Source: Terasakiella magnetica (lineage in GTDB: Bacteria > Pseudomonadota > Alphaproteobacteria > Rhodospirillales > Magnetospirillaceae). Taken from it: a stretch of DNA of 64,000 nucleotides. Made by a program: the position numbers and the translations under genes. This document shows, piece by piece, positions 9,139 to 18,485 of this stretch. The notes below the pieces were generated by a model. The model did no database searches. It was not told where the DNA came from and saw nothing but the letters and a program-made list of their open reading frames with translations. The DNA is taken from NCBI GenBank assembly GCA_902729415.1, contig CACVCF010000445.1, positions 1-64,000 of the forward strand. The letters are read 5' to 3'. Positions within the stretch are counted from its first letter, which is position 1. Every line of letters starts with the position of its first letter.

Positions 9139-9774
9139 ATGAAGGTTCTTCTTGCCGACGATCATGCGTTGTTCCGCGAAGGTGTTCGCATGGTTTTGGA
9201 GAATCTGTCTCAGGAACCGGTGGAGGCCATCGAGGCTTGTGACTTTACTCAAGCCTTGGAGCATATCCGGGTCGATACGGCTATCGATCTTGCGCTGATC
9301 GATCTTTCCATGCCGGGGATGGATGGGTTTTCCGCAATCGGCGCCATCCGCCGGACCGCACCCGATATCTATCTGGTGGTGGTTTCCGCTTCGGAAGATC
9401 CCCAGACGGTGCGCCGCGCCCTGGATGCTGGTGCCCATGGCTATATCTGCAAGTCGGCGGGCTCGGCCTCGATGATGAAGGGCATCCACTCGGTGCTGGA
9501 TGGCGACACTTTCGTCAGCCCGCATATCGTGGTGCCCGATACCGCGCCCTTGTCGGAAGAGGAACTCGACGCCGAGCGGGTGCTGACCCTGCTGACGGCA
9601 CGCCAGCGTGACGTATTGGCCATGCTGCGCCAAGGCAAGTCCAACAAGGAAATTGCTCGTGATCTCAATCTGGCCGAGATCACGGTGAAGTTGCACGTCA
9701 CGGCCATTTTGCGCAGCCTGCGCTGCGAGAATCGGACCCAGGCGGCCATCCTCGCCGCCAAAATCGGCCTTTGA
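9139..9774 (+). CDS. NarL/LuxR-family response regulator
   Basis: 211 residues. The receiver domain occupies about 1-120, with acidic pair Asp7-Asp8, phosphoacceptor Asp55 in LIDLSMPGMDG and the conserved lysine in YICKSAG. A LuxR-type helix-turn-helix lies at about 148-205, with LTARQRDVLAMLRQGKSNKE then IARDLNLAEITVKLHV. It should be a transcription factor activated by phosphorylation. No histidine kinase is adjacent, so it is an orphan in this view. ATG 9139 begins the canonical MKVLLADDH. It ends immediately against the convergent ABC ATPase gene, with no intergenic base. Confidence 0.9.
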   Translation: MKVLLADDHALFREGVRMVLENLSQEPVEAIEACDFTQALEHIRVDTAIDLALIDLSMPGMDGFSAIGAIRRTAPDIYLVVVSASEDPQTVRRALDAGAHGYICKSAGSASMMKGIHSVLDGDTFVSPHIVVPDTAPLSEEELDAERVLTLLTARQRDVLAMLRQGKSNKEIARDLNLAEITVKLHVTAILRSLRCENRTQAAILAAKIGL

Positions 9775-10452
9775 TTACCCGCTGATGCGCCCATCCACCA
9801 GATGGATGCGGCGGTCGGCCGATTGTGCCAATTCGTGGTCGTGGGTCACCACCACCACGGTGCGGCCCTGTTCATGCGCCAGGGTGCGGAAGAGATCGAA
9901 CACCAGATGGGCGGTTCGGGTGTCGAGATTGCCGGTGGGCTCGTCGGCCAGGATCAGCGATGGATCGTTGGCCAGGGCGCGGGCGATGGCAACGCGCTGA
10001 CGCTGGCCACCTGATAATTGATCAGGATGCTTTCGGGCATGGTCGCTCAGTTCCAGGGATTCCAGCAAGAAGGCGGCATGCTCTCGGGCTTGACGGGGAC
10101 TTAATTTGCTCAGGCGCCGGATGGGGATTTCCACATTGGCGAGGCAGGTGAATTCCGGCAGCAGGAAATGGAACTGAAAGACGAAGCCGATGGCGGCCAG
10201 CCGGATCTCGGCCAGCCGGTCAGGGTCCAGACCGGTGGTCTCCCGCCCGCCGATCAGAACGCTGCCGCTGGTCGGGACGTCCAGCAATCCCAGCAGATAG
10301 AGCAAGGAAGACTTGCCAGAGCCCGACGGACCGGTGATGGCAAGGAACTCGCCCTTCGCCACCGTCAGATCAATGTCGCGCACCAAAGTGACGGGGATCT
10401 CTCCCGGCAGGGTGCGGGTCAGCAGGCGGGCTTCGACAGCGCTGTTGCTCAT
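9775..10452 (-). CDS. LolD/MacB-type ABC transporter ATPase
   Basis: 225 residues with Walker [10 protein letters not shown] (41-49), a Q-loop in [12 protein letters not shown], signature LSGGQ (146-150) and Walker B/D-loop [10 protein letters not shown] ending at 177. [20 protein letters not shown] is very close to the LolD Q-loop text, placing it in the lipoprotein-release/MacB subfamily. Its ATG overlaps the permease stop codon (ATGA at 10449-10452), so it is translated with the permease. It is the last gene of the leftward biotin-exporter gene string. Confidence 0.9.
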   Translation of the reverse strand: MSNSAVEARLLTRTLPGEIPVTLVRDIDLTVAKGEFLAITGPSGSGKSSLLYLLGLLDVPTSGSVLIGGRETTGLDPDRLAEIRLAAIGFVFQFHFLLPEFTCLANVEIPIRRLSKLSPRQAREHAAFLLESLELSDHARKHPDQLSGGQRQRVAIARALANDPSLILADEPTGNLDTRTAHLVFDLFRTLAHEQGRTVVVVTHDHELAQSADRRIHLVDGRISG

Positions 10453-11699
10453 CCTGCGCCCCGCACGATATCCACCGGGTTGAGGCGCGATGCCCGCCGC
10501 GCAGGAACCCAGGCTGCCAGGGTGGCGGAAACGATGGCCATGGCGGCGCTGAGGATGTAGTGGCGGGGAGTGCGGTAAAGTACGAAGCCCTGGGCGCGGA
10601 CAAAGCCTTCCATCTCGAATTTCATGGATGCCATGAACTCCACCAGCGCCCAGCCCATGGCCCAGCCGATCAGGGTGCCGATGATGCCGACGATCAGGCC
10701 TTCCATGATGAAGATGCGGCGGATGTCGCGGTCGAAGAAGCCCATGGATTTGAGAATGCCGATGTCGCGGGTTTTCTCGAACACCACGGTTGAGATGACG
10801 TTGAAGATGCCGAAGCAGGCGACGATCAGGATGGCGCTGACCGTGGAATACATGATGGCATTCTGGATGACGAAGATGCCCAGTACGTTGCGCGATTGCT
10901 CCTGCCACGGCTCCGAGCGATAGCCGAACTGATGCTCAATCTCGGCGGCCAGCGGCCCGGCCTGCTCGACGTCATCAAGGCGGATATTGACCCGGTTGAC
11001 CACGTTGGGCCGATTTTGCAGGACCTGTGCTTTTTTCAACAGGGTATAGGTGTCGAAATTATCGATCAGGGTGATGCCGCTGCTGAAGATGCCGACCACC
11101 TTCATTTTCAGGACCACACCCGCCGGTGAGACCGCCGAGATCAGGTCATCCTTGCGGATGCCAGCCTTCTTGGCGACGCCTTCGCCGATGATGATGGCGT
11201 TGGAATTGGTATAGAGCGCGTCCAGCGACCCCGACAGCAGATCCTTTTCGATATGGGTGACTTTGCGCTCGCGCTCGGGGTCGATGCCGGTGACGTTGAC
11301 CGACAGATCCTTGCCGCCGAAGCGCAGCAGCAGATTGCCCGAAAGAGCGGGGGCGACGTGAATGCCGGGGCGCTCTTCCAGACTGGCCAGCATGTTGCGG
11401 GCACCCCGGATGCCTCGATTCTCGTCGCGGGGTTTCAACCCGCTGAGATTCACGGCACCTGCCTCGAACAAGGTCTCCACCGGCTGTTTCGGTGCGTTAC
11501 GGATCTCGGCCTTGACGATGATGTGGGGCTGAACGTCGATGATGCGGGCGATAAAGTCGCGCTGAAAGCCTTGCATCATCGAAGAAATAGCGATGAAGAA
11601 GGCGACGCCCAGCGAAACCCCCAGCAGCGACACCAGGGTTTGCCGCCGCCGGTGCAGCAGGTGCTGGAGCGCGATATCAAGGCCCAGCGGCAGCGCCAT
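10449..11699 (-). CDS. FtsX/MacB-type ABC transporter permease
   Basis: 416 residues. The N-terminal membrane helix lies near 22-42 (TLVSLLGVSLGVAFFIAIS), followed by a large periplasmic MacB-type core domain (about 45-275). Three C-terminal membrane helices lie in the FtsX domain, including STVSAILIVACFGIFNVIST. Length and layout resemble LolC/LolE as well as DevC/MacB permeases. Because a HlyD-type adaptor gene sits 4 nt upstream and a LolD-like ATPase overlaps downstream, a three-part efflux assembly is more likely than the LolCDE lipoprotein sorter. Substrate unknown. Confidence 0.87.
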   Translation of the reverse strand: MALPLGLDIALQHLLHRRRQTLVSLLGVSLGVAFFIAISSMMQGFQRDFIARIIDVQPHIIVKAEIRNAPKQPVETLFEAGAVNLSGLKPRDENRGIRGARNMLASLEERPGIHVAPALSGNLLLRFGGKDLSVNVTGIDPERERKVTHIEKDLLSGSLDALYTNSNAIIIGEGVAKKAGIRKDDLISAVSPAGVVLKMKVVGIFSSGITLIDNFDTYTLLKKAQVLQNRPNVVNRVNIRLDDVEQAGPLAAEIEHQFGYRSEPWQEQSRNVLGIFVIQNAIMYSTVSAILIVACFGIFNVISTVVFEKTRDIGILKSMGFFDRDIRRIFIMEGLIVGIIGTLIGWAMGWALVEFMASMKFEMEGFVRAQGFVLYRTPRHYILSAAMAIVSATLAAWVPARRASRLNPVDIVRGAG

Positions 11700-11703
11700 G
11701 GCG

Positions 11704-12708
11704 TTATCTTACCCGCACCCGATCGCCGGATTTGAGGCCGGGCGGCGGAACTTGGATCACCGGGCGATCCGATGTCAGGCCTTCTCGCACCTCGACGCGG
11801 GTGCGGCCACGGATGCCGGTCTTGACCGGCAGACGCCGGGCGGTCTCATCCTCGACCACGAAGACGGCGCCGTCGGCCACGGCGGAAACGGGAACCAGCA
11901 GGGCATCGTCATGGCGGGCGGTGACGATGTTGACCTCGGTGGTCATGCCCACCAGCAAAGGCGTCGTGTCGGGCAGGGAAATGCGGACGCGGAAGGTCTT
12001 GTTGATAGGATCGCCCTTGGGTGTGATGCGGCTGACCGTGGCGTCCAGCACCGTGCCGCTGAAGGCATCGGCCTTGATCAGTACCACTTGGCCGGGGTGA
12101 ACGCGGGCGATGTCTTCCTCGTCGACTTCGGCGGTGATGCGCAAGGGGCGTGGCGCCCCCACCCAGAACAGGGCGTCCTTGACTTCGGCCAACTCACCGA
12201 TTTCACCGTCGCGGCGCAGCACCACGCCATCCAGCGGTGATGTCACCACCAGGTCGGTGCGGCGCTGCCGCGCCGCCGAGATGGCCGAGATGACCTGATT
12301 GTATTCGCTTTTGGATTTTTCCTCGGCTTCCTTGCTGCGGATGCCGCGTTCAGCCAGGGTGCGCGAGCGCACCATCTCTTCGCGCCAATAGGCAGCCTTG
12401 GCTTCCAGTTCGGCCACCTTGGCGCGGGCCTCGCGGTCGTCGAGGCGGGCCAGGGGCTGGCCCTCTTTCACCGGGTCGCCCTCTCCAACCAGGATCTCGG
12501 CGATGCGGCCCGGCACGACCGGGGCGATGCGGGCCCACTTTTCCGCCTCCACCGTGCCGGTGGCATAGATGGCCTCCACCGCCGGTCCGCGCTGGGGCAG
12601 GGCCAGATCCACCACCGGCGTGGACTGACGCTGCCACACCCAAAAGCCTCCCCCCGACAGGGCAAGGAGAAGCAGAACCAGGAACAGGGGGCCGAGCAGG
12701 CGTTTCAT
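11704..12708 (-). CDS. HlyD/MacA-type periplasmic adaptor of ABC exporter
   Basis: 334 residues with one N-terminal membrane anchor (FLVLLLLALSGGGFWVW). The lipoyl/barrel-sandwich half-motif VVPGRIAEILVGEGDPVKEG precedes an alpha-helical hairpin (about 90-145), the second half-motif TSPLDGVVLRRDGEIGEL, and then beta-barrel domains. This is the membrane-fusion protein of a tripartite exporter. An outer-membrane TolC partner is not in the window. The start codon lies 19 nt downstream of the bioA stop, so it probably shares the biotin transcript. Confidence 0.87.
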   Translation of the reverse strand: MKRLLGPLFLVLLLLALSGGGFWVWQRQSTPVVDLALPQRGPAVEAIYATGTVEAEKWARIAPVVPGRIAEILVGEGDPVKEGQPLARLDDREARAKVAELEAKAAYWREEMVRSRTLAERGIRSKEAEEKSKSEYNQVISAISAARQRRTDLVVTSPLDGVVLRRDGEIGELAEVKDALFWVGAPRPLRITAEVDEEDIARVHPGQVVLIKADAFSGTVLDATVSRITPKGDPINKTFRVRISLPDTTPLLVGMTTEVNIVTARHDDALLVPVSAVADGAVFVVEDETARRLPVKTGIRGRTRVEVREGLTSDRPVIQVPPPGLKSGDRVRVR

Positions 12709-12727
12709 GGAGGAAGAGTAGCCGGAA

Positions 12728-14041
12728 TCAGACCGATCCCAAAACCTCTTCCACCACATCCCAGGCCCGCTCCAGCTCGGCATCGGTGATGCAATAGGGC
12801 GGCAGCAGGTAAAGCACGTGGCCCAGGGGGCGCAGCAGCAAGCCGCGCTCCATGAAGGCGGTCTTGAGGCGGTCGGAAATTCCGGCGCCATAGCCTTGGC
12901 CGCTGCCGGTGACGTCGAGCGCCGCCACCGTGCCGCACAGCCGGGTATGGGCGACGTTGGGCGCTCCGGCAAGGCGGTCGAGGCGGCGGCGGTGCTGGGC
13001 CTCGATCTCGGTGATGCGGGCCTGGCAGGCGGGGGCCTGCAACAGGTCGAGCGAGGCCAGACCGGCGGCACAGCCCAGCGGATTGGCGGTGTAGGAATGG
13101 CCGTGCAGGAAGGCGCGGCTGAGATCTTGGCCCCAGAAGGCATCAAAGATGAAGTCGCGGGCCACGGTCATGGACAGGGGCAGGAAGCCGCCGGTCAGGC
13201 CTTTGGACAGGCAGAGCAGGTCGGGGGTGACGCCCGCCTTGGCCGAGGCGAAATAGCCGCCGGTGCGGCAAAAGCCGGTCATAACCTCGTCGAAGATCAA
13301 GAGGGTGCGGGCGGTGCGGATCTTGGCCTCCAGGGCGCGGAGAAACTCCGGTCGGCACATGCGCATGCCGCTGGCACCTTGGATCAGCGGTTCGATGATC
13401 ACGGATGATATCCGGTCGGGATGGGCCGCCAGCACCCGGTCCAGCGCCGCCAGTGCCGCTGCTTCCTTGGCCTCGACCTCGGCATCGCCGTCCCAGGTCT
13501 CGGGGAAGGGGATGGTCTCGACCGGAAACAGCATCTGCTTCCAGGCGTTGAAATAGCCCGAGGAATGCCCCGCCGACATGGCGCCGACGGTGTCGCCGTG
13601 ATAGCCGCCCTCGAAGGCGACGATCACCGAGCGATCTTCGCCCAGATTGCGCCAGTACTGGTGCGCCAGCTTCAGCGCCACTTCCACCGCGGTGGAGCCG
13701 TCGTCGGAATAAAACACCCGGTTGAGATCGCCGGGCAGCAGGGCGGTCACCCGCTGGGCCAGCCGCGCCGCTGGCTCATGGGTGAAGTCGGCGAAGATCA
13801 CCTGTTCCAGCCGCTGGGCCTGATCGGCGATAGCCTGGGCAATGGCGGGATTGCCATGGCCGTGCATATTGACCCACCACGACGACACCAGATCCAGATA
13901 TTCGCGCCCGTCGGCGGCATAAATGGTGGCGGCCTTGCCCCCCAGCGCCAGGATGGCGGGCTTGGCGGTGCCCGCCTGGGTGAAGGGGTGCCAGACATGG
14001 CGGGCATCGAGCGCGCGCAATTGATCGTAGGACAGAGTCAT
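12728..14041 (-). CDS. bioA: Adenosylmethionine-8-amino-7-oxononanoate aminotransferase BioA
   Basis: 437 residues, a class-III PLP aminotransferase that converts KAPA to DAPA using S-adenosylmethionine as amino donor. Recognisable text includes RHVWHPFTQ near the N-terminus, VSSWWVNMHGHGNPAIA, FYSDDGSTAVEVALKLA, FDEVMTGFCRTG, and LCLSKGLTGGFLPLS with the PLP lysine near residue 280. I start at ATG 14041 (MTLSYDQLRAL), which leaves 10 nt to the bioD stop. It is the fifth gene of the leftward bio operon. Confidence 0.95.
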   Translation of the reverse strand: MTLSYDQLRALDARHVWHPFTQAGTAKPAILALGGKAATIYAADGREYLDLVSSWWVNMHGHGNPAIAQAIADQAQRLEQVIFADFTHEPAARLAQRVTALLPGDLNRVFYSDDGSTAVEVALKLAHQYWRNLGEDRSVIVAFEGGYHGDTVGAMSAGHSSGYFNAWKQMLFPVETIPFPETWDGDAEVEAKEAAALAALDRVLAAHPDRISSVIIEPLIQGASGMRMCRPEFLRALEAKIRTARTLLIFDEVMTGFCRTGGYFASAKAGVTPDLLCLSKGLTGGFLPLSMTVARDFIFDAFWGQDLSRAFLHGHSYTANPLGCAAGLASLDLLQAPACQARITEIEAQHRRRLDRLAGAPNVAHTRLCGTVAALDVTGSGQGYGAGISDRLKTAFMERGLLLRPLGHVLYLLPPYCITDAELERAWDVVEEVLGSV

Positions 14042-14051
14042 GGCGGGTTCC

Positions 14052-14663
14052 TTACGGCGGGCAGGAAAAGGCGGGGGGCGGCAGGCCGGCCACAACCGAT
14101 TGGTTGACCGCCAGCAGGGGCTGAATCTCGGCCAGTACCGGCACGCCGCCGAAATGTTCGATGGCCTGACGGTTGCCGGGATTCTTCTGCCCGTTCATGA
14201 CGACGCCCAGCAGCGGCACCTGACGGCGGCGCAGCATCTCCAGGGTCATCAAGGTGTGGTTGATGGTGCCAAGGCCCGAACGCGCCACCACCACCACCGG
14301 CAGCCGCAGCCGCGCCATCAGGTCGATCATCAGCGCCACTTCGTTGATGGGGACCATGACGCCACCCGCGCCTTCGACCACCAGGGGAGCCTGGGTGGCG
14401 GGTGGGGTCAGGGCCGAGAGGTCGATGCGCGTCCGTTCGCGCTTGGCGGCCTCGTGGGGTGACAGCGGCGCTTGCAGGGTCACGGCGCATGGGTGGATCG
14501 GTACTTGGGGGGCAAGGCGGGCGATGGTATCCGCGTCGGAATCCTCGCCCGCACCGGTCTGGATGGGCTTCCAGTACTCTGCCTGCCAGTTATGGGCCAG
14601 CCAGGCGGAGACCAGGGTTTTGCCCACCCCGGTATCGGTGCCGGTGACGAAGACACCCCTCAT
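14052..14663 (-). CDS. bioD: Dethiobiotin synthetase BioD
   Basis: 203 residues. ATP-dependent carboxylase that closes the ureido ring of DAPA to give dethiobiotin. The P-loop GTDTGVGKT is at residues 8-16, followed by WKPIQTG and the VVEGAGGVMVPI motif. It starts 3 nt after the bioC stop and ends 10 nt before bioA, consistent with one polycistronic message. Confidence 0.95.
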   Translation of the reverse strand: MRGVFVTGTDTGVGKTLVSAWLAHNWQAEYWKPIQTGAGEDSDADTIARLAPQVPIHPCAVTLQAPLSPHEAAKRERTRIDLSALTPPATQAPLVVEGAGGVMVPINEVALMIDLMARLRLPVVVVARSGLGTINHTLMTLEMLRRRQVPLLGVVMNGQKNPGNRQAIEHFGGVPVLAEIQPLLAVNQSVVAGLPPPAFSCPP

Positions 14664-14666
14664 GCT

Positions 14667-15437
14667 TCAGTCCTTCTTGGTGCAGGTCAGGAACAAGATG
14701 TCCCAGGTGATGGCGCAGGGCTTGCCCAATGCCGCCAGCACCCGCCGCATCTGTCCCGGCGTCAGCGGGCGGTGGTCCGGGCGCGGTGTCGCCGCTCCGA
14801 TGGCAGCCAGGGCCTTGAGGAAGGTGCGGCCATCGGCGTGATGGCTGGTCAGGCTCTCACTCTCGACCTGGATGTGACAATCGGCGGGCGCCAGGGCCGC
14901 CAGGGTGGCGGCATCGGGGTAATCGGGGCTGCCGCTGACCAAGCCTTGCGCCACATGGGCGGCCCGCCATTCGGAAAAGGTTCCGCCGCCCAAGGTGGCG
15001 AGCATCAGGTGGCCGCCGGGGGCGAGAGCCTCGGACAACGCCGCCAGCGTGCCTTGCAGGTCGGTGAACCACTGCGCCGCCAGGGACGAGGCCATAAGCT
15101 GGACCGTCCCGGCGGGCAGGGCCGGGGCCTCGGCATCCATCACTGCGAAGGCGGCGCGGGGATCATGGGTGGCGCCTTGGGCCTGGGCCACCATGGCTGG
15201 GCTGAGATCGGTGGCGAGAAGGCGTGCATCCTCGGGCAGTATCGCCAGCAGGCGCCGCGTCAGCAGGCCGGTGCCGCAGCCCAGTTCCACCCCCATGGCC
15301 TCGCTGGGCAGGGGGGGCAGCGCCGCCACACGGTCGGCCAGACGCCGGGCGACACGGTCCTGGATTTCGGCCGCGGCCTCGTATCCGGCGGCGGCGGCGG
15401 AAAAGGCGGCGGTGATGATGTCCTTACGCCGGATCAT
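14667..15437 (-). CDS. bioC: Malonyl-ACP O-methyltransferase BioC
   Basis: 256 residues, a class-I SAM-dependent methyltransferase. Motif I is GVELGCGTGLLTRRLL; LLATDLSPAMVAQAQ and LMASSLAAQWFTDLQG follow the BioC pattern. BioC caps malonyl-ACP as a methyl ester so that the fatty-acid machinery can build the pimeloyl chain. The upstream frame is open to 15479, but ATG 15437 overlaps the stop codon of the hydrolase gene (ATGA), and MIRRKDIITAAFSAAAAGYE is the expected N-terminus. Confidence 0.9.
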   Translation of the reverse strand: MIRRKDIITAAFSAAAAGYEAAAEIQDRVARRLADRVAALPPLPSEAMGVELGCGTGLLTRRLLAILPEDARLLATDLSPAMVAQAQGATHDPRAAFAVMDAEAPALPAGTVQLMASSLAAQWFTDLQGTLAALSEALAPGGHLMLATLGGGTFSEWRAAHVAQGLVSGSPDYPDAATLAALAPADCHIQVESESLTSHHADGRTFLKALAAIGAATPRPDHRPLTPGQMRRVLAALGKPCAITWDILFLTCTKKD

Positions 15438-16072
15438 GATGCCCGCGCCGCGAATTGACGGATCTGGGCTGCCAGCCAATCGGGATGGGTCAGCGGCAGC
15501 AGATGGCCGCCGCCTTCGGCCAGCACCAGATCAAGACCGGCGAAGGCGGCGCGGCTCATGGCTTCGGGCACGATGGTATCCTTGGTGGCGGCGATGGCCT
15601 GCACCGGGCAGTTCAGCATCTTCAAGGCGGTGCGTTCGTCGCACTTGCCCAGCCAGGCCAGTGCTTCGCCCAGCCGTTCGGGGTTGAGGGCGGCGGCAGG
15701 AGGCGGCGTCTCGATACCGCAGCGGCGGAGAAACTCGGCCGTCACCTCCGCCGGTTCCTCGGCGAAGCGGGCCAGCATGCGCTCGACCAGCCGGGGCGGT
15801 ACGCCTTCGACGAAATGCGGCGCCCGGGTGAAGCGGGGAAAGGCGTTGACCGCCAAAACCCCCGCCCAGGGACGGGGGATGTTGGCCAAGGCCCAGGCCA
15901 GCCCCATGGAATGGGCGATCACCAGCGGACGTTTGACGGTGGGAATGATGGGCGCGCCGTAAAAGCCGAGATCGACCACTTCGGCGGGGAAATCGGGCAG
16001 GTGGTCCAGCAGGTCGCTCCAGAAGCCGCCGTTAAAACCCCAGCCATGGACAAGGAGGAGGGTGGGAGTCAC
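15434..16072 (-). CDS. bioH: BioH-like alpha/beta hydrolase, likely pimeloyl-ACP methyl ester esterase
   Basis: 212 residues with an alpha/beta-hydrolase layout: oxyanion text LLVHGWGFNGGFW, nucleophile Ser55 in IAHSMGLAW, Asp165 in ATKDTIVP and His190 in GGGHLLPLTH. Its place between bioF and bioC with overlapping codons on both sides strongly suggests the esterase that removes the methyl cap placed by BioC. At 212 residues it is shorter than E. coli BioH (about 256), and the nucleophile elbow begins with alanine rather than glycine, so it may belong to one of the several non-orthologous esterase types. The symbol is by function and context. Confidence 0.75.
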   Translation of the reverse strand: MTPTLLLVHGWGFNGGFWSDLLDHLPDFPAEVVDLGFYGAPIIPTVKRPLVIAHSMGLAWALANIPRPWAGVLAVNAFPRFTRAPHFVEGVPPRLVERMLARFAEEPAEVTAEFLRRCGIETPPPAAALNPERLGEALAWLGKCDERTALKMLNCPVQAIAATKDTIVPEAMSRAAFAGLDLVLAEGGGHLLPLTHPDWLAAQIRQFAARAS

Positions 16073-17247
16073 GGCACCTCCTCCACACTTTCCAGCACCG
16101 CCGCGATCAGCCGGTCTATATCGGCCTCGGAATGGGCGGAAGACAGGGCAAAGCGGATGCGGCTGGTGCCCGTCGGCACCGTCGGCGGGCGGATGGCGAT
16201 GCCCAGCACGCCCTTGGTCTCCAGTGCCTTGGCGATGGCCACGGTGCGGCGCTCGTCGCCCAGGATCACCGGCACGATCTGGGTCGAGGAGGGGCCGGTG
16301 TCGAGACCGGCGGCATTCAAACCGTTCCGCAGGCGGGCGGCCAGGGCGGCGAGATGGGTGCGTTCCGGCCCCATCTGCGGCACCAGTTCCAGCGCCGCGT
16401 CCATGGCCCCCAGCACGGCGGGCGGCAGGGCGGTGGCATAGATCAGGCCCGAGGCCCGGTTGACGAAATACTCCCGCAGCCGGGCAGAGCAGGCGGCATA
16501 GGCGCCGAAGCTCCCCAAACCCTTGGAGAAGGTGCCCATGGCCAGGTCGACGCCGTGGCCGGGACTGAGACCAAAGCCGGTTTCGCCCAGAACTCCGGTG
16601 GCGTGGGCCTCGTCCACATAGATGAAGGCGTCCCAGCGGTCGGCCAGGGCTTTCAGTGCTGCCATGTCGGTGGCGTCACCATCCATGCTGAACACCGTCT
16701 CTGTGACGATGAAGCGGGGGCCGGGCTTGTCGGCCTGGGCGGCCAGCAGGCTTTCGAGATGGTCGAAATCGTCGTGGCGGTAGCGGATGCGCCGGGCCTC
16801 GCCCAGTTCCAGGCCCGCATGCATGCTGGCATGGACCAGCCGGTCAGCGAACACCAGCGGCTCGGCCCCCCACAGTTCTTTGGACAGCAAGGCGGGCAGC
16901 AGCGAGGCATTGCACTGCCAGCCGCTGACCAGGACCAGCGCCGCTTCAGCCTGCTTGGCCCGCGCGATCCGGGCTTCAAGCGCGTCCAGTGCCGCCAGAT
17001 GGCCGGTGACAAGACGCGAGGCGCCGCTGCCAGCGCCGAACTCCCGCGCCCACAAACAGGCGCGTTCGATCACCAGGGGGTGCTGGGACAGGCCGAGATA
17101 GTCGTTGGACGAGAAGTTGATCAGTTCACGTCCTGCCACGCGGATGCGCCCCGCCAGCCCCGGTTCCACCGGGCGCAGGGACCGCCTGCGGCCTGTCTGA
17201 TCCAGACCCGCCAGGAAATGCCCAAGACTGTCATCAAGACCTTTCAT
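16069..17247 (-). CDS. bioF: 8-amino-7-oxononanoate synthase BioF
   Basis: 392 residues, a PLP enzyme that condenses pimeloyl-ACP (or -CoA) with L-alanine. Family text: [39 protein letters not shown], and [17 protein letters not shown] with the PLP lysine. It is the first gene of the leftward operon. I use ATG 17247; a GTG at 17292 in frame would add 15 residues but has no better ribosome-binding site. It overlaps the next gene by 4 nt. Confidence 0.94.
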   Translation of the reverse strand: MKGLDDSLGHFLAGLDQTGRRRSLRPVEPGLAGRIRVAGRELINFSSNDYLGLSQHPLVIERACLWAREFGAGSGASRLVTGHLAALDALEARIARAKQAEAALVLVSGWQCNASLLPALLSKELWGAEPLVFADRLVHASMHAGLELGEARRIRYRHDDFDHLESLLAAQADKPGPRFIVTETVFSMDGDATDMAALKALADRWDAFIYVDEAHATGVLGETGFGLSPGHGVDLAMGTFSKGLGSFGAYAACSARLREYFVNRASGLIYATALPPAVLGAMDAALELVPQMGPERTHLAALAARLRNGLNAAGLDTGPSSTQIVPVILGDERRTVAIAKALETKGVLGIAIRPPTVPTGTSRIRFALSSAHSEADIDRLIAAVLESVEEVP

Positions 17248-17456
17248 CGCTTGGTCGTCATAGAGGGTTTTCGGTCCTGTTGCAAAGGGCACATGGGGGA
17301 GCCTACATTGCGTCCCCCAAGATACTGGTTATCGCCCGGTGTTTCAGGGATCGGGCTAGGCTTTGGCCCAAGCACGGCGCCATTGAGGCCCCCGGCGATC
17401 GAGGGATAATAGCCGAGCCACCGGGTGGCACGGCGGGAGAAGAAAGGGATGATGCG
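17248..17456. promoter_or_regulatory. Divergent bioF/bioB control region
   Basis: 209 nt separate the bioF and bioB starts and must hold promoters for both directions. I do not see a convincing BirA operator (TTGTAAACC-type dyad) or the BioR box known from some alphaproteobacteria (TTATCTATAA-like). AGAAAGGGA at 17441-17449 is the bioB ribosome-binding site. Confidence 0.5.
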
Positions 17457-18443
17457 GTGACAGCTCAGGCAGCGAATACGGTTGAGGTTTTGGCGAACGA
17501 CGACGGCGTGCGCCACGATTGGAGCGTGAACGAGGTCGAGGCGCTGTTCGCGGCCCCCTTCAACGACCTGATGTTTCAGGCCCAAAGCGTTCACCGCGCC
17601 AATTTCGATCCCAACAAGGTACAGATCTCGCGCCTGATCTCGATCAAGACCGGCGCCTGCCCGGAAGATTGCTCGTACTGCCCGCAAAGCGCCCATTACG
17701 CCACCGGTCTGGAAAAGGAAAAGCTGCTGGCGGTGGAAGAGGTGGTGGCCTCGGCGGCCAAGGCCAAGGAAGAAGGCGCATCGCGTTTTTGCATGGGCGC
17801 CGCCTGGCGCGGCCCCAAGGGTGAGGATTTCGAGGTCGCGGTGGCCATGATCGAGGGCGTCAAGGCGCTGGGCATGGAGACCTGCGCCACCTTCGGCCTG
17901 CTGGACAAGTGGCAGGCCCAGCGCTTGAAGGAAGCCGGGCTCGATTATTACAACCACAACATCGACACCAGCCCCGAGCATTACCCCGAGGTCATCACCA
18001 CGCGGACCTTCCAGGACCGCCTGGATACCCTGGACGTGGTCCGTGACGCCGGGCTGCATATCTGCTCCGGCGGTATCGTCGGTCTGGGCGAGGGCCGCAC
18101 CGACCGCGCCAAGATGCTGATGACGCTGGCCAACATGCCCAAGCATCCCGACAGCGTGCCGATCAACCTCTTGATCCCCATCGCCGGAACGCCGCTGGCC
18201 GAGGCCGAACGCCCCGATCCCTTCGACTTCATCCGCACCATCGCCGTGGCGCGGATCATCATGCCGAAATCCTTCGTGCGGCTGTCGGCGGGCCGCGAAG
18301 GCATGAGTGAGGAGATGCAGGCGCTGTGCTTCCTGGCGGGCGCCAATTCGGTGTTCTGCGGCGAGAAGCTGCTGACCGCCAAGAACGCCAGACCCGGTCA
18401 GGACAAAAGCCTGTTTGGACGCCTGGGCCTTAAACCCATGTAA
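17457..18443 (+). CDS. bioB: Biotin synthase BioB
   Basis: 328 residues, a radical-SAM enzyme that inserts sulfur into dethiobiotin. The CxxxCxxC cluster ligands are Cys68, Cys72 and Cys75 in [22 protein letters not shown] and [11 protein letters not shown] are classic BioB text. GTG 17457 is chosen because AGAAAGGGA lies 7 nt upstream and the protein then has normal length; the frame is open further upstream without support. It is divergent from the bioF operon, and together they encode the late biotin pathway plus the BioC/BioH route to pimeloyl-ACP. Confidence 0.95.
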   Translation: MTAQAANTVEVLANDDGVRHDWSVNEVEALFAAPFNDLMFQAQSVHRANFDPNKVQISRLISIKTGACPEDCSYCPQSAHYATGLEKEKLLAVEEVVASAAKAKEEGASRFCMGAAWRGPKGEDFEVAVAMIEGVKALGMETCATFGLLDKWQAQRLKEAGLDYYNHNIDTSPEHYPEVITTRTFQDRLDTLDVVRDAGLHICSGGIVGLGEGRTDRAKMLMTLANMPKHPDSVPINLLIPIAGTPLAEAERPDPFDFIRTIAVARIIMPKSFVRLSAGREGMSEEMQALCFLAGANSVFCGEKLLTAKNARPGQDKSLFGRLGLKPM

Positions 18444-18445
18444 AA

Positions 18446-18483
18446 AAAGCCCCCCTCCCCCACCAGTGGGAGAGGGGGGCTTT
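18446..18483 (-). terminator. Terminator between convergent bioB and paaK
   Basis: A long GC-rich hairpin (AAAGCCCCCCTC paired with GAGGGGGGCTTT plus an inner extension, one mismatch). On the minus strand it is followed by seven T residues, so it should terminate paaK efficiently. On the plus strand only three T follow, so termination of bioB may be weaker. Confidence 0.85.
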
Positions 18484-18485
18484 GA

